Virus record (IMG/VR): IMGVR_UViG_3300027741_000002
Span: 1 to 64,000 of that record
DNA from: a virus
Reading direction: 5' to 3' (one strand)
Length of the DNA: 64,000 nucleotides
The notes under the pieces are model-generated. The model worked only from the letters and a program-made list of their open reading frames with translations. It ran no database searches and was not told where the DNA came from. The translations under genes and the position numbers were made by a program. This document shows positions 55,593-64,000 of the stretch, piece by piece (position 1 is the stretch's first letter; each line of letters starts with the position of its first letter).

Positions 55593-58500
55593 CTAGGTTA
55601 ATAGTCGAAGAAGTTTACTTAACTCAGAGGAAATCTCCTGCTGAGTATAGTAGTCTCCACCGGACATAAAGGACCGCAAGCCCACGGTTGCCTCTTGAGC
55701 ATCTTTTGCACCGATCTTGTCTGTCACTCGTGACAGCATATCGTCCATAAGATTTTTTAAAGCTGGAGGAAGATCACTGTAGCGAACTTTCTCTGTTTCA
55801 CTCCCAAACGGCAACGGCAGGTTAGCAATAACCTCGCCTAAGGCTTTTGCCGAGGAACGAACATTTTCTAGTGCCTGTGGATTTAGAGCTCCAGAGTCTA
55901 GTCTATCTACGATACCAATAACATCGTTGGCAGCCTTAGCTGCGTCCTGGTAGTTACCGACCTCGTTGAGCTGCTCTGCCTTGGCTACTTTTTGCACTAC
56001 GTCTTGAAGACCAGCTGCGCCAAGATCTTGCTTAATGCGTGCTAGAACTTTACGAAACTTGCCTTTTTCATCACGCGGTTGAGTGTCAGGAGTATATTTA
56101 CCCTGCGCTTGAGCCTCAACCGCTAATGTTTTTCCCATATCATCGCCTAGCTTAGCGGAAAACTCGGCTAACCGCGTACGAAGATCATCAACGTCCTCGT
56201 CTACCGTGGATAGCGATTTCCATTCGTCGGGGACAAGATCCGGTCGGTCAAGTTTCTTAGCCATCTTCGTGATATGGCGACGAACCGCGGCCTTATGTCC
56301 AGCCTTAGCTCTACCGTACGCCTGCACCGCGTTCTTTACATCTTCAACGTTAGTGATAGGGAATGAACCGTCAGGAAGAGCTCTTCCTTCCTTGGCAAGC
56401 TGCATTCTTTTTGCTCGTGAGACAGTCGCAAATTCATCATCGTAGCGAGGCGCGCCATGAATACGGGCGTAAGCTTCAGCTGCCTTAATTGAAAGCTGAG
56501 CTTCCTTCTCTTGACGGACTATATCAAACTTTGCCTTTGCGACATCCGCTTTTGTAGAAAGTTGCGCGTTTTCTAACTGCTCCAGTTTTTCAATTCTAGA
56601 GCTTAATTCTGCGACAGGATCTGACTTCATGCGTGCAAGTACTTGAGCACCTGCCGCAACCAATGCCATAACCGCACCTGAGGCTACTCGAGCGCGTGCA
56701 ATAGGGAAGCCTGGTACGTTTACCTGGCAAACAGCCACAAGCTCGAGCTGACCCTTAATTGGACGCCAGTCACCGGAAGGCGCAGACGCACGAAGGGCAC
56801 GAACTTGCTCTGGAGATGTGCCTGGACGTAAAGCACCAGATACCCAGATACCAAATGCATCTTCTCCTGCATGGACATCTGCAATTGCTGAGCCAGTGTC
56901 GTCATAGTGACGAGCAGCTTCGTGAGCAGATGCTTCTAGTGAAGCGTGGCCTCCGGCTAATGTTAATTGGCCTACAGGAACATCTGTTCCTTCGTCTGTG
57001 CGAACAACACCCGTGTGGAAGTAGGCGTACTTGCTCTTTGAGCGCGGTGGACGAGTCCCGAATGACATTCCAATATGATCAACATGCCATGCAGCAATGT
57101 GACCAAACACTCGGCCGTCATCGTCTACAGTCAAAGGCGTTGCCTGACGCAGTTGCGGATTGTCAAACCACGAGGTAGGTGGTGTTACTGGGATAGAACC
57201 TGCAACAAGGCCACACGCAACAAGCGCTGACGCTTCAGTGGGATCCATTTCATCGGCGTATACTCCGTCTGGGATAGTCACGCTGTCCTCCTGAGTCTTG
57301 TCATTATCGACAAGGTAGATTTGGCACTCTTGAAATGCCGGTTTAGGCACTAGAGTTACCGCCATAACACGCGCATGAGTAATCATGAGCTTGTCCGTTC
57401 CGATTTTACCATCTTCTTCATTTTCAGATAATTCAGCTATATGCTGGCTTGCCTCGAATTGATCTAGGTCAGCGGAAACACCGCGGATAAATCCTTCGCG
57501 CACGAGACGCTCGGCTTCCTGTCCGTATGCACCGGAGTCAAAGACTCCTGTGGCGTTTCCAATTCCATTTTCAACACGCTCCATGTGATCAATGCGGCCG
57601 ACAACAACTGAGCCGTTGTGGCCTTCATCTGTCTTGATCTGCCACATCAAAGGAAGAGGCAGTTCACGGATCTCAATCGCGCCCTTTTCAAACTTGCGAC
57701 CGTCTCCAGACTCAAGATCCTCTGGGATAACGAGAGGAATTGTAAATGCTGCGCCATCAGGCATCTCTACCTCGGCCCCAGCTGTAATGACACGCAGGCG
57801 CGCATCGGCAGCCCTAGCAGAAAGCACAGAAGAAGATAATACGTCTTCATATGAGTTAATACCGTCGATGGCAAATACTCCTTTGTTATGGCCAGGATTG
57901 TTCTTATCGCCAGGCCACATTCCTGTCATTTCATGGTGGCGCAAGGAGCAATACCCCTTAGCACGTGGACCCATGTACTTCTTTAGGTGTCGATAGCAAC
58001 GTGTCCAATCGCCGGGAGTTCCCCAGCGAATCTTTAGTCCACCCTTACCGATTGTCCAGTAACGGCGAAGTGTTTCCGCGTTGCCTCTATTTTGATCTAA
58101 TCCACCGGCTGCGGTCATACCGTAGTCACATTCCTGAGCCATTAAATCATCATCCATAAGAAGAATAATGATCTCATCGTCAGGTTCAAATGTTGGGTCA
58201 TAGATGTCATCAGGAGTGCTGATGATGTCATCAATGTCCATTCCCATATCTTGAGGAGTAACCTCGGTAGTTGGTAGTGTTTCAGAGACAAATTCTTCTA
58301 CAGAATTATTACGAGCACGGTCACGCTTTGCATGGGTGGAGGTGTAGATACCAATCGCGTCCTTATGACGAAGTTGACAATAGCCTTTAGCGCGAGGTCC
58401 TAGGTACTTAGCGAGGTGACGAACACAACGTGCCCAGTCTCCCTTAGTGCCCCAACGAATCTTTGCCGCACCTTTTCCGCTTGTCCAATAGCGACGTAGT

Positions 58501-60704
58501 GTTTCAGCATTACCGCGATTACGATCTGGTCCTCCAGCAGCTGTCATCATCATGACGTTCCCGTTAGCACCCCATAGAACGGTAATGATGTCTGAATCAG
58601 AGTAAGCAGATGAGACTACAACTGGGATAACACCATCAACCTGCTGAATTACGCTCTGTAGTGATTCTCCGTCAAGAGGTACGACAGGCGGTGGAGTAGC
58701 GGACTTAATATCAGCAAGAACGGACTCATCTCTAACCCACTTCTTATCCTTACGTGCGTAGGTCATTGGCTCTAGTGACGTAGAGCTTGCAGGGACTAGA
58801 GAAATTAAGTCTAGAACAGCCGATGGATCATCCTGAGATACTACAGCAAAGAACATAGGCTGTACGTCGCTGCTTTCTGGTGCCATCTCTACAGAGTTGC
58901 CAGGCTTATTTTGATTAGTCTCTTGTTCCTTTATTTTCTTTGCATCTTCAGGAGACTCATAGGAGCCACTGCCACGAACTACAGGTTGGTAGTAAACCTT
59001 GTTTGGATAATAGTAGCTTCCGTCCGAGCCTTTTACCTTCTTGTTTAGAAAGCTTTTAAGAACAGGGTGCATATATGGATCTGTGATTAACTTTACGCCT
59101 GTTAACTTTTCAAGAGCTGTTAGATTTTCTGTTTTTGCAGGTTGAGGAACTTGTCCTGGTCCTGTGATAAGTTTTCTTTTCTTTTCAGGAGTAGCGTTTG
59201 GGACACCTGCGCTAGGAGTAGCAGGATTGGCGTTAAACGCATCACGTTGTGATTTAACCCACGTTGGCCAATCTGAAAGAATAGTCGCAAGGTCTCCTTG
59301 AGAAAGTGCTGGAAGAGTTCCAGGAATTCTTGCGTTAGGACGGTCAATAGGAGCTCTAGGTTGACCTAGAATTCCAGAGGTATCGAGTGGGGTTACATCA
59401 ACAGTGTTGTCTACCGGAGCTGTAACAACACTTTCAGGAGCGGTTGCAACAGCCGGTACATCAACAATACTTCCGGAGTCTAACTGGACCTTAAGTGATT
59501 GCTTTGCAGGATCTATTGAAACAATATTTCCTGAGCCTTTAGCTGCATCTCCGCCGATAACAACTCTTGATCCAACCTTAGCAAATCTTCCTGTCTTATC
59601 ACGTACCTGTTGTTGAGCCTTAGCAGAACGCTCTTCAGGAGTATAGTTTCCGTCCTGATTTACTGGAGTATCAGAAGGAGTAACAACCGCTGCTGTAATA
59701 ACTCTATCTATAAGTTTGTAATCTAGCTCTGAGGCTGCCTTCATAATCATGTCAGCTTCATCGTAGTTGATATCAAACAACGAGACGTAGTGTCCTGGAT
59801 TTTCCTGTAGACACGCAGAGATAAAGAGTGCAGACTCCGCATCAATCTCAACGTGAGTTTTTTCAACAGTGTCGTCTGGATTGTCAAGAGCTAGGTCGTA
59901 GCTTGCAAAGTCAGAGTGTACATCTGGCATAGAGTGCCAGAACCCTGCATCCCACACGGAAACGTTATAAGCATCATCTACCTTATAGAGACGGTCAATA
60001 CCAGAGCCGTCCATACGCATGCGGGCAAGAAACTCAACTGCTCCATTATCGGTGGCTGCCGCAATCTTAAATGCGTCAACGTCTGCGTCATAGCTGGTAT
60101 CTGTTGCGTAGTTATACGCGTCTTCTTCATAGCCGTGATCTGTGTAACCGTCAGCTCTTAACGCTTTTTTGTTCTCGCGCTCGACGATTGTCTGCGCCCA
60201 TTTCCATCCCGCGTCTCCGCCCCAGAGAGCCCACGCAATACGCCCGCGAGAAGGAAAGCCTTCTTCACCTGGCTTATAGCCCGTCGCCTTCTTATCAACT
60301 TCATGACGAGGAAAATACTTAGCAATATGACGAACTTTTTCAATTCCAATTTGGCCACCTTTCGCCAACGTACGCGCTGTGTTAAGACCTACAGGTGTTC
60401 CACCACGATGAAACTCCTTGTGCCAGTCTAAAGCACGGTTAGCTTCCTCCTGGGCGCCTTTAGGAATGGTATACATACGACCGGCGGATGAAACGATGCT
60501 TACGTTCAGGGTCGTTAATGCAGCCTGCGCAAGCTCGGCAGTAGACTCATCAAACTCTATGCTGTCGTCCTGCCACTTTGCAGAAGCAATAAGGGCTGAC
60601 AGTGGGCCAGAATCAACTACAACGTTTTCTTCAACGTCAATAACAACGCCGCTGTTCTCGTTAGAGAATAGAACGTGCGAACCATTCTTACCTACGATAT
60701 CCAT
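55593..60704 (-). CDS. Head maturation protease polyprotein
   Basis: ATG 60704 follows the upstream stop by one base (GGGAAG before it); a TTG 14 codons earlier overlaps that gene. 1703 residues. Residues about 150-180 contain RIAWALWGGDAGWKWAQ. A basic motif of about 60 residues (NAETLRRYW..GKG, IRWGT.GDW, GPRAKGYC.LRH) occurs twice, near 720 and 865. The prohead protease domain (about 970-1130) has VVGRIDHMERV (His1040) and RGVSADLD (Ser1077), as in the HK97/S78 protease family. A conserved extension (GRVFGHIAAWHVDHIG, GSAIADVHAGEDAFGIWVSG) and a helical C-terminus follow. The protease matures the capsid; other parts probably remain in the head or scaffold it. Confidence 0.83.
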   Translation of the reverse strand: MDIVGKNGSHVLFSNENSGVVIDVEENVVVDSGPLSALIASAKWQDDSIEFDESTAELAQAALTTLNVSIVSSAGRMYTIPKGAQEEANRALDWHKEFHRGGTPVGLNTARTLAKGGQIGIEKVRHIAKYFPRHEVDKKATGYKPGEEGFPSRGRIAWALWGGDAGWKWAQTIVERENKKALRADGYTDHGYEEDAYNYATDTSYDADVDAFKIAAATDNGAVEFLARMRMDGSGIDRLYKVDDAYNVSVWDAGFWHSMPDVHSDFASYDLALDNPDDTVEKTHVEIDAESALFISACLQENPGHYVSLFDINYDEADMIMKAASELDYKLIDRVITAAVVTPSDTPVNQDGNYTPEERSAKAQQQVRDKTGRFAKVGSRVVIGGDAAKGSGNIVSIDPAKQSLKVQLDSGSIVDVPAVATAPESVVTAPVDNTVDVTPLDTSGILGQPRAPIDRPNARIPGTLPALSQGDLATILSDWPTWVKSQRDAFNANPATPSAGVPNATPEKKRKLITGPGQVPQPAKTENLTALEKLTGVKLITDPYMHPVLKSFLNKKVKGSDGSYYYPNKVYYQPVVRGSGSYESPEDAKKIKEQETNQNKPGNSVEMAPESSDVQPMFFAVVSQDDPSAVLDLISLVPASSTSLEPMTYARKDKKWVRDESVLADIKSATPPPVVPLDGESLQSVIQQVDGVIPVVVSSAYSDSDIITVLWGANGNVMMMTAAGGPDRNRGNAETLRRYWTSGKGAAKIRWGTKGDWARCVRHLAKYLGPRAKGYCQLRHKDAIGIYTSTHAKRDRARNNSVEEFVSETLPTTEVTPQDMGMDIDDIISTPDDIYDPTFEPDDEIIILLMDDDLMAQECDYGMTAAGGLDQNRGNAETLRRYWTIGKGGLKIRWGTPGDWTRCYRHLKKYMGPRAKGYCSLRHHEMTGMWPGDKNNPGHNKGVFAIDGINSYEDVLSSSVLSARAADARLRVITAGAEVEMPDGAAFTIPLVIPEDLESGDGRKFEKGAIEIRELPLPLMWQIKTDEGHNGSVVVGRIDHMERVENGIGNATGVFDSGAYGQEAERLVREGFIRGVSADLDQFEASQHIAELSENEEDGKIGTDKLMITHARVMAVTLVPKPAFQECQIYLVDNDKTQEDSVTIPDGVYADEMDPTEASALVACGLVAGSIPVTPPTSWFDNPQLRQATPLTVDDDGRVFGHIAAWHVDHIGMSFGTRPPRSKSKYAYFHTGVVRTDEGTDVPVGQLTLAGGHASLEASAHEAARHYDDTGSAIADVHAGEDAFGIWVSGALRPGTSPEQVRALRASAPSGDWRPIKGQLELVAVCQVNVPGFPIARARVASGAVMALVAAGAQVLARMKSDPVAELSSRIEKLEQLENAQLSTKADVAKAKFDIVRQEKEAQLSIKAAEAYARIHGAPRYDDEFATVSRAKRMQLAKEGRALPDGSFPITNVEDVKNAVQAYGRAKAGHKAAVRRHITKMAKKLDRPDLVPDEWKSLSTVDEDVDDLRTRLAEFSAKLGDDMGKTLAVEAQAQGKYTPDTQPRDEKGKFRKVLARIKQDLGAAGLQDVVQKVAKAEQLNEVGNYQDAAKAANDVIGIVDRLDSGALNPQALENVRSSAKALGEVIANLPLPFGSETEKVRYSDLPPALKNLMDDMLSRVTDKIGAKDAQEATVGLRSFMSGGDYYTQQEISSELSKLLRLLT
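57905..58545 (-). repeat. Duplicated basic motif inside the protease polyprotein
   Basis: Two copies at about 58340-58545 and 57905-58105 encode the same block (NRGNAETLRRYWT, KGYC, GPRAKG) and each is preceded by MTAAGG. Identity looks about 60%. Unique acidic sequence separates them. Their basic, aromatic, cysteine-containing nature suggests DNA or portal contact. Confidence 0.8.
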
Positions 60705-60705
60705 T

Positions 60706-61299
60706 TTACTTCTTCCCTGTTTCGTTATTTCCGGGTTGAGCGTCAAACACTATATCTCCTACAAATCCGTCTGCTGTTTGACCATCCATGTAATCTAACA
60801 GCCATGCATTAGGCCCATTTGGATCTACCGAGCCAAGCGCAGCAAATACTAGTTCAATCATACCAGAGGCTGTGATTTCTTGCTCTGGATCTTCACTTGA
60901 AAGCTGCTCGTAAAGTTCAGGATAGTCTTGGAATACTTGGTCCATATCGTCTGACGCAACGGCGAGTCCTGTCCCTATATCGTGGCCTTGCTCATCTTCG
61001 TATACTCTCTGCATAGAAAGCTTTTCGCTTGAGATTGCAGTCTTTTCGCTTGCTTCGTCTATAGGTGCAGAAAAGAAAAAGTTAGATAAGCCGATAGTTG
61101 CAATAGCTAGGTAATCATCAATCTTTAAAGTTTTTGGATCTTTGTCTATCTTGCTCATGAGAAGCTCTACGCGCTTAGCGGAATCAAACATAGGATTCTT
61201 GTCATCTCTAAAGATGTAGGAAAATCCTTTATCTGTAGCCATAATTGAGAACATATGTGAATTGTCCTGTGAGTCATACCCGCGAATTACTTTTATCAT
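60706..61299 (-). CDS. Hypothetical virion-region protein (197 aa)
   Basis: Starts MIKVIRGYDSQDNSHMFSIM, contains GFSYIFRDDKNPMFDSAKRV and ends in acidic residues (GLAVASDDMDQVFQDYPELY). No family recognised. It lies between the kinase-like protein and the protease polyprotein, nine bases after the former; AGGAG is present before the ATG. A scaffold- or chaperone-like role is a guess from position only. Confidence 0.62.
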   Translation of the reverse strand: MIKVIRGYDSQDNSHMFSIMATDKGFSYIFRDDKNPMFDSAKRVELLMSKIDKDPKTLKIDDYLAIATIGLSNFFFSAPIDEASEKTAISSEKLSMQRVYEDEQGHDIGTGLAVASDDMDQVFQDYPELYEQLSSEDPEQEITASGMIELVFAALGSVDPNGPNAWLLDYMDGQTADGFVGDIVFDAQPGNNETGKK

Positions 61300-61308
61300 T
61301 ATGTCTCC

Positions 61309-64000
61309 TTAGTTCCAGAAAGATGGCTTAAGAATGCGTAGGAATCTTGCATGAACAGCGCCATTTGGCTTCAACATTGCGTCAAGACGCTGATTGATTG
61401 CATCGCGGTAGTTATTTAAGCTTCCCCACTGGGCAATAACCATGTCAAGCTCTTTTCCAGCCAGCTGAATGTTTCCATCCTTAAGACTTTCGCGTAAGTT
61501 ATTTGCTTCATTTCTAAACAATGCCAGCAAATCTTCTTCCTTCATAGCGCGAGTAAGCGCAGGCATTGTTAGATCATAAATCTTGCCGTCGCCTTCACCA
61601 AGTATAGCGTCAAATAGATACTGGTTTCTATCTCCTGGCTTTAACGCAAAAGAAGATAATGAATGGTCAATTGGGAAGATACGAATTTGAGATGGATTGA
61701 CTCCGTCAAGTGCGTAGAGGATGTTTCCATTATGGCGATCTTGATTGTTGATGAGCAGATCGAGAAGAACTACGCGTGCAGCGTCTTCAGGAGTATGCAT
61801 CTTGTTAATAAAATTATCACCGTTAAATGTTACTTTGCTACCATCAAGCGCTACAAGTGTACCGGTCGTGCCGTCATAGACCTTTGATGCAACCCGTGGC
61901 TCGCTGCCGAGAGGAAGTGTAGATCCAGCTTCCTGCATAACAAGAACATTAGGATTATCACTGCTTACTAGCGTGTTGTATGCTCCTTCAAATCCAATAC
62001 CGCGCGCGATATTAGTTGCGGCAATCTCGGAAAGAGGTCCACTAATATCATAGTTAGTTGCTAGATCATCCTTCTTGACATAGAAGCGTTGTCCCGATGC
62101 AACATGAGTAGCAAGCCATGTGTCGTTGTAACCTGACTCATACATGCCAAGACGTTTAATATCAAAGCCTTTAACCTTATTTTGCGAGATGTCTTCTATA
62201 GTAGCACTAGCAAGATCTGTTCCTACGCCAAAGTCGGTAGAATTAAGTAGAGGGTTGTCTGCCTTAGCCTCGGCGTGAAGTGCCTTACGTAGTTGGAAGA
62301 TGTCCTGCATTGGCAGATCTCTTCCTTCCTTAGTTAAAAGTTGTTTTGTAACATATGTATTAAGCGCTGTCTTTGCAGCTGGAGAAAGAACTGCTAGAGA
62401 TCTATTGTTTTGCAGTACGTCTCTGATTTCAGCTAAGTACTGCCCAAGCTCTGAGTTCTTATTGCCAAACTCGTTACTGTTTGCAGTCATGACAAATTCA
62501 CGACCGACGTTAGGCTTATTTTCTTTTGCCTCTATACGCTTACGCGCTGCACGAATCTGATCATAATTTACTGACTGTACTTGCTCCTTGACTGTAGGAT
62601 CAAGTCGCTTGACGCCCATCCAGCCATTTCTTGCCATAAGATCTTTACCGGTCCAGGTCTTTGCACCTGGATACCAACCAACAAGAGCAAGCTCCATAGG
62701 AGTTGGCGTCTTATTTAGATCTAATCCGCCGTCACGAAGTTTAGCCGCTGTTGCTTTTTCCTGTAGACGTTCAATCTGTGCAATTACACCTTTGTCCGTA
62801 GCTACACGTCGCATCAGTCTTAATCGTGTAAATACTTCACTCTCTGCACTGGCAGGAGTTTCCCAGTTAAATCCGTTTAGCGCCCAGACAAATCCACCTT
62901 GGTAGCTTCCTCCACCTGCAGCCTGCACATGAATTTCCTTAACTCCATTGGCGATATACCAATCTTCCATAAAACGGTTATACGCTGTAGCAAATCCAGA
63001 TTTTTTATCCTTAGCGTTATTTATAGCTAGGTAGTTATTCTTTACCTGCCACTCGAAGTTGTTAGCTCCTGTATTAGGATCTACAGCTGATTTACCACTA
63101 ACTGTTCTATTTATCGTTCCGATGCTTCTGCCATTAGAGTCTAAAACATTCATTGCGATACTAAGACTCACGGGCTGATTGCCAGCTTGTAGTTCTTCCT
63201 TTGTTCCGCTTAAGAATACATTAAATCCACCAAATGTTAGCGAGTAGTTATTCTTTCCAAACGTTACGCCATCGCGAACACCGTAGGTATCCTTCATCAT
63301 CGCGTCAAGCTGCTCTTTTTTCTTAGTGACTTCTAAAGATAGCGCTTCTTTTTGTGCTGCAGGAGCCGCACGGAACTCGAGGATAGCTAGTTGATGATCA
63401 ATAGCTGCCTGCTTAATACTTTCAAGAGTTACACGATCTTGAGCTGCCCTAGCAATTTCTCCCGCGCGCAGACCCCAGACAGAGTAGTCGCTTTGTTTTG
63501 CATCGGGATTTGTGAATTCTTTTAGACGATCTGGAGTAGTTCCAAGATCGTTAACACCTTGGATATTTCCTTCAGTTGCAATTGCTCCAGGGTTAAGAAC
63601 CGGTGCGTCAAGGCGTGATGATACATCTGGAACTGGCGGAGGAGTAGGTGCCTGTCGCTGAGCTTCATTAGGAACTGCCTGCTGCGCATCTCCAGTTGCT
63701 CGTACCTTAAGTGCAGAGCGAACTGCTACTGACCCGTCGTCAAAACGCACACGAACATAAGGAATACGTTCACCTGTGCGTGAGTCAATATTTTGAACTG
63801 CGATAACTGTTCCAGTGCGGCCATCACGAGAAGCACGAATACGTGTTCCCTTGCCCATAACCTTACCTGCAATATCAAGAACTGTGTTGTCTGGGTGATA
63901 CCCACGATTTTCTGGTCCCGGGTAGACAGGCGCTGGGTTATTAGCTGCAGGAGAATCTACACTTACTGTCTCTACAGGTTGCGCTACTTCTGGCGCTTGA
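61309..64000 (-). CDS. Large virion-region protein with HipA/PI3K-like kinase domain (5'-truncated)
   Basis: The frame is open to base 64000, and the upstream codons (reading ...PGPENRGYHPDNTVLDIAG, then KVMGKGTRIRASRDG) are clearly coding, so the ATG at 63858 is internal and the gene starts outside the window. A KOW/SH3-like segment (GRTGTVIAVQNIDSRTGERI; VRVRFDDGSVAVRS) is followed by a helical middle. About 62990-62900 encode an acetyltransferase-like WYIANGVKEIHVQAAGGGSY. The C-terminal third has DTWLATHVASGQRFYVKKDD (Lys strand), LLINNQDRHNGNILYALDG (catalytic D-R-H-x-x-N) and IFPIDHSLSSF (metal Asp), typical of the PI3K/HipA/FAM20 kinase lineage. Possibly injected with DNA; inference. 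Confidence 0.72.
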   Translation of the reverse strand, partial: QAPEVAQPVETVSVDSPAANNPAPVYPGPENRGYHPDNTVLDIAGKVMGKGTRIRASRDGRTGTVIAVQNIDSRTGERIPYVRVRFDDGSVAVRSALKVRATGDAQQAVPNEAQRQAPTPPPVPDVSSRLDAPVLNPGAIATEGNIQGVNDLGTTPDRLKEFTNPDAKQSDYSVWGLRAGEIARAAQDRVTLESIKQAAIDHQLAILEFRAAPAAQKEALSLEVTKKKEQLDAMMKDTYGVRDGVTFGKNNYSLTFGGFNVFLSGTKEELQAGNQPVSLSIAMNVLDSNGRSIGTINRTVSGKSAVDPNTGANNFEWQVKNNYLAINNAKDKKSGFATAYNRFMEDWYIANGVKEIHVQAAGGGSYQGGFVWALNGFNWETPASAESEVFTRLRLMRRVATDKGVIAQIERLQEKATAAKLRDGGLDLNKTPTPMELALVGWYPGAKTWTGKDLMARNGWMGVKRLDPTVKEQVQSVNYDQIRAARKRIEAKENKPNVGREFVMTANSNEFGNKNSELGQYLAEIRDVLQNNRSLAVLSPAAKTALNTYVTKQLLTKEGRDLPMQDIFQLRKALHAEAKADNPLLNSTDFGVGTDLASATIEDISQNKVKGFDIKRLGMYESGYNDTWLATHVASGQRFYVKKDDLATNYDISGPLSEIAATNIARGIGFEGAYNTLVSSDNPNVLVMQEAGSTLPLGSEPRVASKVYDGTTGTLVALDGSKVTFNGDNFINKMHTPEDAARVVLLDLLINNQDRHNGNILYALDGVNPSQIRIFPIDHSLSSFALKPGDRNQYLFDAILGEGDGKIYDLTMPALTRAMKEEDLLALFRNEANNLRESLKDGNIQLAGKELDMVIAQWGSLNNYRDAINQRLDAMLKPNGAVHARFLRILKPSFWN

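Overview
The window is part of the genome of a tailed dsDNA phage (Caudoviricetes, siphovirus-like by its tape measure, tail-assembly chaperone pair and HK97-type head genes). A WhiB-family regulator, the actinophage style of the head-maturation polyprotein and the moderate, locally AT-rich composition point to an actinobacterial host, plausibly a low-GC freshwater actinobacterium. The host is inference. Both outer genes are cut by the window: a collagen-like fibre is open through base 1, and a large leftward gene is open through base 64000. No tRNA, integrase, terminase or portal gene was recognised, and every intergenic stretch is shorter than 300 bases.

Rightward arm (1-19601). Three long fibres built from Gly-X-Thr collagen triplets are interleaved with small beta-rich proteins and glycine-rich, adhesin-like proteins arranged as repeated modules. 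Next comes an AT-rich cassette (about 10.6-17.1 kb): an APS-kinase/nucleotidyltransferase fusion, a DUF2061 membrane protein, two sulfotransferases, two glycosyltransferases, a sugar-nucleotide epimerase and a radical SAM/SPASM protein. A chimeric gene remnant follows near 17.44 kb. The arm ends with two more glycosyltransferases, one resembling the N-terminal domain of animal collagen galactosyltransferases. Together these suggest a glycan (possibly sulfated) decoration system, perhaps acting on the collagen fibres.

Leftward arm (64000-19593). It begins with virion genes: a kinase-like large protein, a 1,703-residue head-protease polyprotein, a major capsid protein with a scaffold-like N-terminus, connectors, major tail protein, tail chaperones, tape measure, and distal-tail, hub and fibronectin proteins. 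After four small genes it continues into nucleotide metabolism and replication: an NMP kinase, a dCMP hydroxymethylase-like protein, a GT2, a dCMP deaminase, DNA polymerase I, a RuvC-like nuclease, a SNF2 helicase, a Cas4-like nuclease, a RecA-like ATPase, an SSB-like protein, two GT-B-like proteins, a MazG-like enzyme and a cytosine-C5 methyltransferase. It ends with the WhiB protein, which converges on the rightward arm at 19.6 kb.

Two systems stand out. One is the collagen-fibre glycosylation/sulfation cassette. The other is a dispersed T4-like cytosine-modification pathway: a MazG-like pyrophosphatase, a hydroxymethylase with Cys148/Asp179, an NMP kinase, and a paralogous pair of putative base glycosyltransferases. 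Many functions rest on motifs recognised by eye; no database search was possible.
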